A stretch of DNA of 64,000 bases from Rathayibacter caricis DSM 15933 (GTDB taxonomy: Bacteria > Actinomycetota > Actinomycetes > Actinomycetales > Microbacteriaceae): contig NZ_PZPL01000001.1 of the NCBI RefSeq assembly GCF_003044275.1, forward strand, positions 372,001 through 436,000, read 5' to 3'. Below, piece by piece: positions 49,750-58,393 of the stretch (the first letter of the stretch is position 1; every line of letters starts with the position of its first letter). A program made the position numbers and the translations under genes. The notes beneath the pieces were generated by a model. It was not told where the DNA came from. It was given only the letters and a program-made list of their open reading frames with translations, and did no database searches.

Positions 49750-50840
49750 TTACCTCACCACTGCCGCCGTCGCCGCGGAGGTGCGCGTCGCCGTGGTGTA
49801 CGCGGTCTTCTTCCCCGTGACGGTGACCGTGATCGTCCTCCCCACGGTCGCGCTGGTCGGCTTGTAGGTGGTCGCGGTCGCGCCGCTGATCGCCGTTCCG
49901 TTCGCCTTCCACTGGTAGGTCAGCGCCACCGGTGCAGGCCCCCACGTTCCGGCGGTCGCGGTGAGAGTCGAGCCGACCTTCGCGGTGCCGGTGATCTTCG
50001 GAGTCGCCGCGGTCAGAGTGCCGGACGCGACGGCCGCAGTTGCCGCCGAGGTCCGGGTCGCCGAGGTGTAGCCGACCTTCGTCCCGGACACCGTGACCGT
50101 GATCGTCTTTCCCAGGGTGGCCGCCGACGGCTGGTAGGTGCTGCCCGTCGCGCCGGAGAGCGCCGTTCCGTTCGCCTTCCACTGGTAGGTGAAGGCGACC
50201 GGCGCGGGACCCCAGGCTCCGGGCACCGCAGTCAGGGTGGAGCCGACCCTGGCGGTGCCGGTGATCGTCGGCGTCACCGCGGTCAGAGTGCCGGCCACGA
50301 CGGCCGCGGTGGCGACGGAGGTGCGACTCGAGCCGGTGTACCCGGTCTTGCTTCCCGTGACCGTGACGGTGATCTTCTTGCCGAGAGTCGCACTGGACGG
50401 CTTGTAGGTGCCGGCCGTCGCTCCCGAGAGTGCGACACCGTCGGCCTTCCACTGGTAGGAGAAGGTCACGGGCGCCGGACCCCATGTCCCCGTGTTCGCG
50501 GTGAGGGTGGAGCCGACCTTCGCCGTGCCGGTGACGGTCGGAGTCGCCGCCGTCAGCGCGCCCCCCGAGACCGCCGCGGTCGCGGTCGAGACCCGCGTCG
50601 TCGACACGTACCCGCTCTTGGAGCCGGTCACCGCGACGGTGATCGTCTTCCCCGCATCCGCCGACGCGAGCCGGTAGGTGCCCGCGGTCGCGCCACTGAT
50701 GGCCGTGCCGTTCGCACGCCACTGGTACGCGAGCGCCACCGGAGCCGGCCCCCACGTCCCGGCGTTCGCCGTCAGAGTCGACCCGACGGTCGCGGTGCCG
50801 CTGATGGTCGGAGTGGGAGCGGTGAGTATCGATCCTCCAA
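49750..50840 (-). repeat. Four 270-bp repeats inside the Ig-repeat gene
   Basis: The codons for WGPAPV recur near 49940, 50209, 50479 and 50749, a period of about 270 bases. The units are similar at the DNA level and prone to copy-number change by recombination. Confidence 0.8.
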
Positions 50841-52188
50841 CGACCACGAGTCTTTCAACCGGTTGGCTCTCGCCGGCGACGTTGATGGCGCTGACCGAGA
50901 GAATGTAGCTGGCCCCTGCGGCGAGGTTTGTGAAGGTCTGCTCAAGCTTCGAAGGGGAGACGATTGTCGACCAGGGGCCCGCGCCAGCTGCATCTATGCC
51001 GTTCCGCGCCACTCGGTAACCAGTGATCGAAGTTCCTCCCGTGCTCTCGGGGGCAACCCACTTCAATACCGCCGATCGAGTCGCTCCATCAGGAATAGCC
51101 ACGACATTTCTGGGTTCAGAAGGAGCGTAATAAGGCTGCGAGACGATTGTGACCGTCGAGATCTCGCCACTTCCGTTCGCATTAACAGGCTGAGCGAAGA
51201 ACGTGTACTCGGTGTTGGGCCTGAGATTCGTAAACGTCTGCGAACGGCGGTCCGCTGCGACGACGGTCTTCCACGGGCCGGATCCGGAAGCATCTGTATT
51301 GTCACGGCCTACTCGGTAGCCTGTGATATTCGCTCCCCCGTCGCGGGAGGGTGCGTCCCACGTGATGGTGATGCTTGCACCGTCCTCGTCCGCCCGGATG
51401 TCAGACACCGGGGAAGGAACACTGGATCCCGTGTTGAACTTCGTGCACGTCGCCGGGAGATCGTCGAAGAAGATCTCCCCCTCGTAGGACGGTTGCCATC
51501 CGGAAGCGGCTCGCACGCAGAACTCGTACCGCATGTTCCGTTCGAGCGGAACCGTCGTTGTCGTGATCGAACTGTCGACGAATCCCTCACGCGACCCGTC
51601 GTCGTAAGTCTCCGAATACTGGGACTTGAGTGTCCAGACGAAGTATTCGAAGCCGCACTCACCTCCAGGAGGCGTCGGATTCGACCAGCTGAACGTTCCA
51701 GCGGTCAGATCCGGACGGAACGAGGAAGAGAGATTGCTAGGCGCGGGCGTGTTCGCGACATGGGTGAAATCGATCTTCGTGGGTGCGCTCTGGGTTGCAG
51801 ACGCCTGCAGGCGCACGCCGTTCGAACCGCCGGAGAAGGGCGCGGTGAAGTCCAGGACACTTGCGACCTCGAAATGGTAGGACCCGTAGGGCAGATCGAC
51901 CGAGAGCGAGGTGCTACCCGAGACGGAGTACAAAGCGACTGTGTCGTCGTAATAGTCGACGTAGTCCTCGTGCTCGTCCGCGATCGTTTGGTAGACGTGC
52001 ACTCGGTAACCCCGCACGGGGGCGCTTGGAGCATCCCAACTGATCAGCACAGGAGTTGTGCAGGTCGATGTTGCGGCGACGATATTCGTCGGCGCGCTGG
52101 GAGATCCCGCCGCCTGCGCCGGAGAGGCGACGAGGAACGACATCAGTAGCACGAGCAGGAGGGAAAAACTGGCGGCGGTTCTGCGCAT
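49750..52188 (-). CDS. Secreted fibronectin type III / Ig-like repeat protein
   Basis: 812 residues from ATG 52188. Signal peptide in residues 1-26 (cleavage after AQA). Residues about 28-450 form four fibronectin-III-like domains (PTNIVAATSTC, SISTSISWDAP-like strands, NITGYRVGRDNTDASGSGPW, SITGYRVARNGIDAAGAGPW). Residues about 453-812 are four Ig-like repeats of about 90 residues with VGSTLTA, TWGPAPV, YQWKANGTA and GKTITVTVTG. The C-terminus has no sortase motif or membrane helix. Composition changes along the gene: the N-terminal domains are AT-richer, the repeats GC-rich. Probably a cell-surface or secreted adhesin-like protein; function unproved. No good ribosome binding site. Confidence 0.88.
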   Translation of the reverse strand: MRRTAASFSLLLVLLMSFLVASPAQAAGSPSAPTNIVAATSTCTTPVLISWDAPSAPVRGYRVHVYQTIADEHEDYVDYYDDTVALYSVSGSTSLSVDLPYGSYHFEVASVLDFTAPFSGGSNGVRLQASATQSAPTKIDFTHVANTPAPSNLSSSFRPDLTAGTFSWSNPTPPGGECGFEYFVWTLKSQYSETYDDGSREGFVDSSITTTTVPLERNMRYEFCVRAASGWQPSYEGEIFFDDLPATCTKFNTGSSVPSPVSDIRADEDGASITITWDAPSRDGGANITGYRVGRDNTDASGSGPWKTVVAADRRSQTFTNLRPNTEYTFFAQPVNANGSGEISTVTIVSQPYYAPSEPRNVVAIPDGATRSAVLKWVAPESTGGTSITGYRVARNGIDAAGAGPWSTIVSPSKLEQTFTNLAAGASYILSVSAINVAGESQPVERLVVVGGSILTAPTPTISGTATVGSTLTANAGTWGPAPVALAYQWRANGTAISGATAGTYRLASADAGKTITVAVTGSKSGYVSTTRVSTATAAVSGGALTAATPTVTGTAKVGSTLTANTGTWGPAPVTFSYQWKADGVALSGATAGTYKPSSATLGKKITVTVTGSKTGYTGSSRTSVATAAVVAGTLTAVTPTITGTARVGSTLTAVPGAWGPAPVAFTYQWKANGTALSGATGSTYQPSAATLGKTITVTVSGTKVGYTSATRTSAATAAVASGTLTAATPKITGTAKVGSTLTATAGTWGPAPVALTYQWKANGTAISGATATTYKPTSATVGRTITVTVTGKKTAYTTATRTSAATAAVVR

Positions 52189-52496
52189 GGAGATGGGGGG
52201 GCTTTCCGGGTTCGACGTTCAGCGGGACGACGATCGCCGAGCCTGAACGGATACTCCCACTCTCTCTGCGTTCAGACAAAGACCCCGTTCAAGGGGGACA
52301 AACGGCTGTACAAGGTTTCTGTCATCAAAAGCGGTACGTGAAACTCGAGACGATCAGCTCATGTTCGACGAGAGCGTCTCTTCGAAATGGAGAAAGCTGA
52401 GTCCGCGGAAGACGAGCTGCAGTGTCAACGGGTACAGGTCGACGCAATCACCGGTCATCACCTCTACGAACAGGCTGCAAGCACCAGGCAAGACGA
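52189..52496. other. Upstream region of the Ig-repeat gene
   Basis: About 310 bases of lower-GC DNA with no supported gene, between the start of the Ig-repeat gene and the terminator after tRNA-Ser. It should hold the promoter of the secreted-protein gene; no clear -35/-10 pair is evident. Confidence 0.5.
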
Positions 52497-52530
52497 AAGG
52501 CCCCCTGCTTCCGTGGAAGCGGGGGGCCTT
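52497..52530 (-). terminator. Terminator following tRNA-Ser
   Basis: Arms AAGGCCCCC / GGGGGCCTT with inner GCTTC-cgtg-GAAGC stem, 5 bases beyond the encoded CCA of tRNA-Ser (minus strand). Almost identical to the hairpin at 49684-49719. Confidence 0.85.
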
Positions 52531-52534
52531 CTCG

Positions 52535-52624
52535 TGGCGGTACCGGTGGGATTTGAACCCACGGTGGACGCAAGCCCACACATGTTTTCGAGACATGCTC
52601 CTTCGGCCGCTCGGACACGGTACC
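52535..52624 (-). tRNA. tRNA-Ser (anticodon CGA)
   Basis: Minus-strand class II tRNA of 87 nt plus an encoded CCA (52537-52535). Acceptor stem GGTACCG/CGGTACC with discriminator G; anticodon stem CATGT/ACATG and loop CTCGAAA give anticodon CGA; a long variable arm (GTGGGCTTGCGTCCAC) and T arm GGTTCAAATCC follow. It reads UCG serine codons. Confidence 0.96.
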
Positions 52625-52712
52625 GGGGTCGAGTGTACGCGACGCTCCCAAGTCGCGCCAATCGGCGCGGAGGCGAGGCGCCGGACGGTCGGTGACCGTG
52701 AGCAGGGGCGGC

Positions 52713-53609
52713 TCAGACCGCCGCGGGCAGGAGGAACGACAGCACCCGGTCCCACTCCGAGACGGCCAGCAGGTGGCCGCGGCCCGGGACGACCTCGAGG
52801 CGGGAGTCGGCGAGGCGCGCGGCGTACCACTCGCCGTGCACGCGGCCGACCTCGAGATCCTCGGCGCCGTAGAGGAGGAGCGCGGGCGACGCGACCTGGT
52901 CGACCGCGAAGCCCCAGTCGAGCAGGGTGTAGCCGACGATGTCGGCGGCCATGCCGGTGGTGCCCTGCGCGGCGGCGCGCTCGAGCATGCGGAGGAGGCG
53001 GTCGCGGACGCCGGGTGCCTCGAGGAGCGGGGCGTCGGCGCCGGCCGCGCCGAGCATCCCGAGGAGGGCGGCCGGGTCGGGGGCCGGGCCGAAAGCCTCG
53101 CCGAGCATCGTGCCGAGGGCGCGGACGGCATCGGCGGGAGCGAGGGCGCGGAGCGACTCGAGCATCGCGCGGTTGTCGTCGCCGACCCACGGCACGGCGT
53201 CGTCGGGCGCGGGAGTCGCGAGGACGGCCACGCGCTCGACGAGGCCGGGGTAGTTGGCCGAGAGGGCGAGCGCGACGCGGCCGCCGGCCGACCAGCCCGC
53301 CGCGGTGACGGAGGCGATGCCGATCGTCGCGAGGTACTCGGCGATGTCGGCGGCAGCCTGCTCGGGGGTGGCGGGGGCGCCCGCGCCGGCCTGGTCGAGG
53401 TCGTTCAGCAGCTCGGACGCGCCGTAGCCGGGACGGTCGACCGAGAGCAGGCGCACGCCGTGGCGCGCGGTCGCCTCGGGATCGGGGTCGAAATCGGCCG
53501 ATCCGGGCGCGGGATGCGCGAGCACGACGACGCGCTCGGCGTGCTCCGGCCCCGTCCAGGTGACGCCGAGCGCGCGGCCGGACTTGAGGAGGTGCACTGT
53601 CGACGACAT
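52713..53609 (-). CDS. Alpha/beta hydrolase
   Basis: 298 residues from ATG 53609; the open frame continues upstream but not as protein. Alpha/beta-hydrolase motifs: VVVLAHPAPGSADFD (oxyanion loop), RPGYGASE, nucleophile elbow GWSAGGR (Ser), acid in LLYGAEDLEVG and histidine in VVPGRGHLLAV. Resembles small esterases/lactonases. Divergent from radA with about 235 bases between. Confidence 0.9.
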   Translation of the reverse strand: MSSTVHLLKSGRALGVTWTGPEHAERVVVLAHPAPGSADFDPDPEATARHGVRLLSVDRPGYGASELLNDLDQAGAGAPATPEQAAADIAEYLATIGIASVTAAGWSAGGRVALALSANYPGLVERVAVLATPAPDDAVPWVGDDNRAMLESLRALAPADAVRALGTMLGEAFGPAPDPAALLGMLGAAGADAPLLEAPGVRDRLLRMLERAAAQGTTGMAADIVGYTLLDWGFAVDQVASPALLLYGAEDLEVGRVHGEWYAARLADSRLEVVPGRGHLLAVSEWDRVLSFLLPAAV

Positions 53610-53844
53610 GGGGTCAGTCTCGCGCAGACCTCCGACAGCGCGGGCTCGCCGCTCCACACAGCGGCGCTTCTCCCCAGGCATCGATCCCGCGCACTTCTCC
53701 CCGGGCCGGGCGCGCTGCGGACGAGTGTCGGCGGTGGCGGCTATCGTCGAAGACACGTTCGAAGGAACGCTCCGATGTCGGAGGCCGCTCGTAGCCTCGC
53801 AGACGCCGATCCACTCCTGTCTCCACCCGCTCCGGAAGGACCTC

Positions 53845-55236
53845 ATGGCCGCCTCGAAGACGCGCACCGCCGCCTACCGCTGCTCGGAGTGCGGCTGGAC
53901 GACCGCGAAGTGGGTAGGCCGCTGCGGCGAGTGCCAGCAGTGGGGCACGGTCGTCGAGAGCACCGAGCGCACCGGGCTCGTACGCGCCGTCGCCGCCGTC
54001 GCACCGTCCGCGAACCGCGTCGCCCGGCCGATCACCGAGATCCCGACCACCTCCGGCGCCCGCCATCGGCCCACCGGGGTCGGCGAGCTCGATCGCGTGC
54101 TCGGCGGCGGCATCGTCTCGGGTGCCGTGGTCCTGCTCTCGGGCGAGCCGGGCGTCGGCAAGTCCACGCTGCTGCTCGAGGTCGCCTCCCGCGCCGCCGC
54201 CGAGGGTCAGCGCGTCCTCTACGTCAGCGCCGAGGAGTCGGCCGCCCAGGTGCGCATGCGTGCCGAGCGCACCGGCGCGATGCACGACAGCCTCTACCTC
54301 GCCGCCGAGACCGACCTCGCGACGGTCCTCGGTCAGATCGACGAGGTGCAGCCCGACCTCCTCATCGTCGACTCCGTGCAGACCGTCGCGAGCGACACCG
54401 TCGACGGCCTGCCCGGCGGTCCGAGCCAGGTCCGCGAGGTCGCGGCCACGCTCATCCGGGTCTGCAAGGAGCGCGCGCTCCCCCTGGTGCTCGTCGGCCA
54501 CGTCACGAAGGACGGCTCGATCGCCGGCCCGCGCCTGCTCGAGCACCTGGTCGACGTGGTCTGCCACTTCGAGGGCGACCGGCAGACGGCGCTGCGCTTC
54601 GTCCGCTCGCTCAAGAACCGGTTCGGCCCGACCGACGAGGTCGGCTGCTTCGAGATGACCGCCGAGGGCATCGCCGAGATCCCCGACCCGAGCGGCCTGT
54701 TCCTCTCGCGCACCCGCTTCCCCACCCCCGGCATCTGCGTCACGGTGGCGATGGAGGGTCGACGCGCCCTGCCCGTCGAGATCCAGGCGCTCGTCATCGC
54801 GAACGACGGCGAGCACCCGCGCCGCGTCACCAACGGAGTCGACGCCTCGCGCGTCGCGATGATCCTCGCCGTCCTCGAACGGCAGGCGGGCATCCCGCTG
54901 CGCCGGTGCGACGTCTACGTGTCGACGGTCGGCGGAGTGAAGCTGATGGAGCCCGCGGCCGACCTCGCCATCGCCGTCGCGATCGCCTCCGCCCACGCGT
55001 ACACGCCGCTCCGGCCCGGCATCGCCGCGTTCGGCGAGATCAGCCTCTCCGGGGATATCCGCCCGGCCTCCGGGGCCAAGCAGCGCGCCAACGAGGCCAC
55101 CCGCCTCGGCCACTCCTCGCACCTCGACTCCAGCGCCTTCACGCTCTCGAGCGCCATCACCCACGCCCTCGTGCCGGTGCCCACGCGCATCCCCGAGGGC
55201 CGCTCCGGCCCGCGATCGAGCATGCAGGGCGCGTGA
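53845..55236 (+). CDS. radA: DNA repair protein RadA (Sms)
   Basis: 463 residues from ATG 53845 with GGAAGGA upstream. N-terminal zinc finger Cys13, Cys16, Cys27, Cys30; RecA-like core with Walker A GEPGVGKST (100-108), Walker B LLIVDSVQT and the RadA-specific KNRFG (257-261); a C-terminal Lon-protease-like domain with EPAADLAIAVAIASA and SLSGDIRP. RadA is a branch-migrating helicase that processes recombination intermediates. A core gene, monocistronic here. Confidence 0.97.
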   Translation: MAASKTRTAAYRCSECGWTTAKWVGRCGECQQWGTVVESTERTGLVRAVAAVAPSANRVARPITEIPTTSGARHRPTGVGELDRVLGGGIVSGAVVLLSGEPGVGKSTLLLEVASRAAAEGQRVLYVSAEESAAQVRMRAERTGAMHDSLYLAAETDLATVLGQIDEVQPDLLIVDSVQTVASDTVDGLPGGPSQVREVAATLIRVCKERALPLVLVGHVTKDGSIAGPRLLEHLVDVVCHFEGDRQTALRFVRSLKNRFGPTDEVGCFEMTAEGIAEIPDPSGLFLSRTRFPTPGICVTVAMEGRRALPVEIQALVIANDGEHPRRVTNGVDASRVAMILAVLERQAGIPLRRCDVYVSTVGGVKLMEPAADLAIAVAIASAHAYTPLRPGIAAFGEISLSGDIRPASGAKQRANEATRLGHSSHLDSSAFTLSSAITHALVPVPTRIPEGRSGPRSSMQGA

Positions 55237-55247
55237 GCCGGGCAGTC

Positions 55248-57077
55248 CTAGACCCCTCCGCCTCCGCCGCCCCCGCCGCCCCCGCCCGAGCTGCCGCCGC
55301 CACCGGCACCGCCGCTCGACGAGCTCGTCGACGAGCCCACGAAGCTCGACGCCGACGACGAGAACGACGACACGCTGCTCGCGAACGCCGCCGCCTGGAA
55401 TCCGCTCGACCCCGAGTACCAGACCGGATCCTCGCCCGCCTGCTCGTACGCCACCGACAGCGCCGTCGCCCACTCCGACTCCAGCCCCAGCAGCACCGCC
55501 CACGGCAGCAGCCGTTCGGTCACCTCCACGACCTCCACCGGCCCGAGCATGCGGCGCTGGGCGCCCTCCGGTGACTGCAGAACGGCGAACCGATCCGCCT
55601 CCGCCAGCTTCAGATACAGCTCCAGCCCGCGCAGATGATCGCGCAGCTCCGCCCCCGCCGCCGTCACGGGCACCTTCGCCAGGAGCACGCACACCAGCGC
55701 CCCGATCGCGATCGCCACGAGCACCAGGACGAACGGCAGCGCCCCACCCAGCGACGCCGCGAGCAGACCCGCCCCGCCGACCACCGCGACGATCACCGCC
55801 ACGACCGTCGCCAGGATCAGCCAGACCGACCCGCGCACCGTGCCCGGCCGCCGCAGCCCCTCCTCCTCGGCCCGCTTGGGCAGCGTGCTCAGCAGAGCGG
55901 TGACCTCCTTGCCGAACGCCTTGTCCTTCTCGGCCAGATCACGGACCGTACCGGGCGCCGGCGACGGACCGAACGCGATGTCCCGGAAGCGCCGCTCGTC
56001 GACTGCCAGCGGACGCGGCCGCCCGGCGCGCCGCAGCGACACCTCGGCCGGATCCAGCACCCGCAGGAGGAACGACGGCTTCCCCTTGCGCCCCTCGACC
56101 TCCTCGATCCGCGCGAACCGCCGCACCGCGGAGTCGACCAGCGCCGCCGCGGCGACCCTCGAAGTCTTCGACCGCAGCTGCGCCGACAGGAACAGCCCCT
56201 GCACCGGCGGCTCGTACTCGGCGATGATCGTCGGCCTGCCCGGTGCGTCCTTCAGCACCGTGGCACGCCGTCGCGCGGCGACAGCCAGCAGCACCAGCGA
56301 CGCCCCCAGTCCGATCAGCTGCACCCACCCCCAGGCGGCCGCGAAGTAGCTGTCGTCGCGCGGGGTGAACGTGCCCGGCGCGAACCCGACCGCGATAGTG
56401 ACGTTCTCCCCCGCCGCGAGATCGCTGCCGGAGGCGGTGACCACTCCGTCGCCCTCGTCGAGCACGCAGCCGTCCGTCGAGCCGGCGACGCCCCGGTAGC
56501 AGGACGCCGTCCCGGTCGCGGCCTCCGCGAGCCCCGGGCCCAGCTCCACCCGGATCCGGTAGTCGTCGAACGGCTGGCGCCAGGCGGTGCCGTTCGCGTC
56601 CCAGTAGAACTCGTCCTCTCCACTCGACGTCCCCGAGGCGGGCAGTGTCACGTTCCGCTGCGTGTAGGTGAACACGTAGGTCTGGCTGCCGCTGACGTAG
56701 TCGTCCGCGGCGCTCGTGACGATCAGGAAGCCGTCCTCCGACTCCGTGTCGACGGGCCGGGGCGCGCCGTCGCCGTCCGTCACCGAGACGAGATCGACGT
56801 CGGTCGGCCGCCCCTCGAACTCGAGCGGGATCGCCCGCTGCATCCCGCGGTTCTGGTTCGGCGGGAACTCGGCGACGAACGTCTCCTCCGTCGTCAGGAT
56901 CGACCGACCCTCCGCGTCGCGGTCGAGCACGAAGTCGGCCGAGTACTCCGAGAAGCGGAAGTCGTCCAGGCCCGCTCGCAGCGCATCGGCCGGAGCGGCC
57001 GGCGCTGCGAGGAGCGCCGCGAGGAGCAGCCCACCGGCCGTGGCCGCGGACAGGACAGCGGAGAGAGTGGCCCTCAT
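55248..57077 (-). CDS. DUF2207 domain membrane protein
   Basis: 609 residues from ATG 57077. Signal peptide (about residues 1-32), then an extracellular DUF2207 domain (SILTTEETFVAEFPPNQNRG, DYVSGSQTYVFTYTQRN, FYWDANGTAWRQPFDDYRI). Next come a transmembrane helix, a cytoplasmic segment of about 150 residues, two more helices (WLILATVVAVIVAVVGGAGL and following), a final domain with LRGLELYLKLAEADR, and a Ser/Gly-rich tail ending in polyglycine. Function unknown; common in actinobacteria. Convergent with radA. Confidence 0.88.
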   Translation of the reverse strand: MRATLSAVLSAATAGGLLLAALLAAPAAPADALRAGLDDFRFSEYSADFVLDRDAEGRSILTTEETFVAEFPPNQNRGMQRAIPLEFEGRPTDVDLVSVTDGDGAPRPVDTESEDGFLIVTSAADDYVSGSQTYVFTYTQRNVTLPASGTSSGEDEFYWDANGTAWRQPFDDYRIRVELGPGLAEAATGTASCYRGVAGSTDGCVLDEGDGVVTASGSDLAAGENVTIAVGFAPGTFTPRDDSYFAAAWGWVQLIGLGASLVLLAVAARRRATVLKDAPGRPTIIAEYEPPVQGLFLSAQLRSKTSRVAAAALVDSAVRRFARIEEVEGRKGKPSFLLRVLDPAEVSLRRAGRPRPLAVDERRFRDIAFGPSPAPGTVRDLAEKDKAFGKEVTALLSTLPKRAEEEGLRRPGTVRGSVWLILATVVAVIVAVVGGAGLLAASLGGALPFVLVLVAIAIGALVCVLLAKVPVTAAGAELRDHLRGLELYLKLAEADRFAVLQSPEGAQRRMLGPVEVVEVTERLLPWAVLLGLESEWATALSVAYEQAGEDPVWYSGSSGFQAAAFASSVSSFSSSASSFVGSSTSSSSGGAGGGGSSGGGGGGGGGGGV

Positions 57078-57132
57078 GTCCCCGAGCGTAGGCGCGGAAC
57101 GTGGCGCGCCGCGTCCGCCGAGCGGGCGAGAC

Positions 57133-57750
57133 CTACCGCAGCAGGAACTGGGTGGTCGACCCGGACGGGATGCCCGCGATCGACACCGAGAGCGCGTAGG
57201 CGGCACCCTCGCCGGCGACCGCCTCGCGTCCGCCGTCGCAGGTGTCCGGCGAGGAGCGGGTGCGATCCCAGGTGATCGGGCTCCCGGTCACCGTGCGGCC
57301 CGACTGCAGCAGCACGTCCAGGTCGGAGGCGCCGGTCTGGCAGTCGGTCGAGGACCAGATCGGGTCGGAGCCGCTCGTGATCGTGAAGACCTGCTGCGAC
57401 GTCCCCGCGTTGATCACGCAGTCCGAGTTCGAGATGTTGGCGAGCGAGAGCGAGAGCTGCGGATTCTCGTCCGAGGAGTAGCTCGTCGAGTCCGTCACCG
57501 CCGTGACAGCGACCATGTCGGCGGTGCAGTCCGGCACGGCTCCCGAGGCCGACGGCATGGTCGAGGGGTAGAGCGTGGGCAGCGGGCTGCTCGACGGACC
57601 GGCGTCGTCGGCCGCCTCCCGCGATCCCGCCCACGGCTGGAGGGACAGCAGCACGACCAGGCCCGCCACGATCACGAGGAGCGCCAGCAGCACGCCGGCC
57701 CTGCGCCTGCGGTAGACCCGGGAGGGCAGGCGGCGGGGCGGCGGAGTCAC
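57133..57750 (-). CDS. Membrane-anchored Ig-like protein of unknown function
   Basis: 205 residues from GTG 57750. Basic N-terminus, one transmembrane helix (GVLLALLVIVAGLVVLLSL), a Ser/Pro linker, then a beta-rich extracellular domain with three conserved features: LSLSLANISNSDCVINAG, VFTITSGSDPIWSSTDCQ and ITWDRTRSSPDTC. Four cysteines can form two disulfides. This type of protein is conserved in Microbacteriaceae but has no known function. 55 bases before the DUF2207 gene on the same strand. Confidence 0.75.
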   Translation of the reverse strand: MTPPPRRLPSRVYRRRRAGVLLALLVIVAGLVVLLSLQPWAGSREAADDAGPSSSPLPTLYPSTMPSASGAVPDCTADMVAVTAVTDSTSYSSDENPQLSLSLANISNSDCVINAGTSQQVFTITSGSDPIWSSTDCQTGASDLDVLLQSGRTVTGSPITWDRTRSSPDTCDGGREAVAGEGAAYALSVSIAGIPSGSTTQFLLR

Positions 57751-57776
57751 CGGAACAGGCTACGACGCCGCAGCTG

Positions 57777-58286
57777 TCAGAGCGTCTTCAGCATCCGGGT
57801 GTTGCCGAGCGTGTTCGGCTTCACGCGGGCGAGGTCGAGGAACTCCGCGACACCCTCGTCGGGAGAGCGGAGCAGCTCGGCGTACACCTCGGGGTCGACG
57901 ACCTTCTCGCCGATCGGCGCGTAGCCGTGGCGCTGGAAGAAGTCGACCTCGAAGGTCAGGCAGAACAGGCGCTTGAGCCCCAGTTCGCGGGCGTCGTTCT
58001 CGAGCCGCTCCAGGATGTGGTGGCCGACTCCGCGGCCGAGCCAGTCCTGCGTCACGGCGAGAGTGCGCACCTCCGCGATGTCGTCCCACATCACGTGCAA
58101 CGCGCCGCAGCCGATGGCGTTGCCCTCGCCGTCCTCCGCGATGCGGAACTCCTGCACGGCTCCGTAGAGCACCACTCGGTCCTTGCCCAGGAGGATCCGC
58201 TCGTTGACGAGGGGCTCGCTCAGCTCCTGGATGAAGGGGACGTCACTCGTGCGCGCCCGGCGCACCGGGTACTTCCAATCGGCCAT
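57777..58286 (-). CDS. argA: Amino-acid N-acetyltransferase (N-acetylglutamate synthase, GNAT type)
   Basis: 169 residues from ATG 58286. GNAT fold: VRRARTSDVPFIQEL, GCGALHVMWDDIAEVRTLAV, QDWLGRGVGHHILERLE (acetyl-CoA loop), FEVDFFQRHGYAPIG and RVKPNTLGNTRML at the end. This short single-domain form is the actinobacterial N-acetylglutamate synthase, which catalyses the first step of arginine synthesis. No arg genes are adjacent. Confidence 0.9.
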   Translation of the reverse strand: MADWKYPVRRARTSDVPFIQELSEPLVNERILLGKDRVVLYGAVQEFRIAEDGEGNAIGCGALHVMWDDIAEVRTLAVTQDWLGRGVGHHILERLENDARELGLKRLFCLTFEVDFFQRHGYAPIGEKVVDPEVYAELLRSPDEGVAEFLDLARVKPNTLGNTRMLKTL

Positions 58287-58341
58287 CGGACCAGCGTAGG
58301 GCCTGGTGAGCGCAGGTCCTGGTGAGCACAGGGCCGAACGA

Positions 58342-58381
58342 CGACGAGCCCGCCCCTCCGGAGGGAGGAACGGGCTCGTCG
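58342..58381 (-). terminator. Terminator after clpC
   Basis: 11-bp perfect stem CGACGAGCCCG / CGGGCTCGTCG enclosing an inner CCCTCC/GGAGGG stem, 12 bases past the clpC stop. A strong terminator between clpC and argA. Confidence 0.8.
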
Positions 58382-58393
58382 AGGTGGTGCGGG

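Noticed and set aside
49750..50840. Repeats as a CRISPR or VNTR outside genes
   Set aside because: They are coding repeats of about 90 residues inside one open frame.
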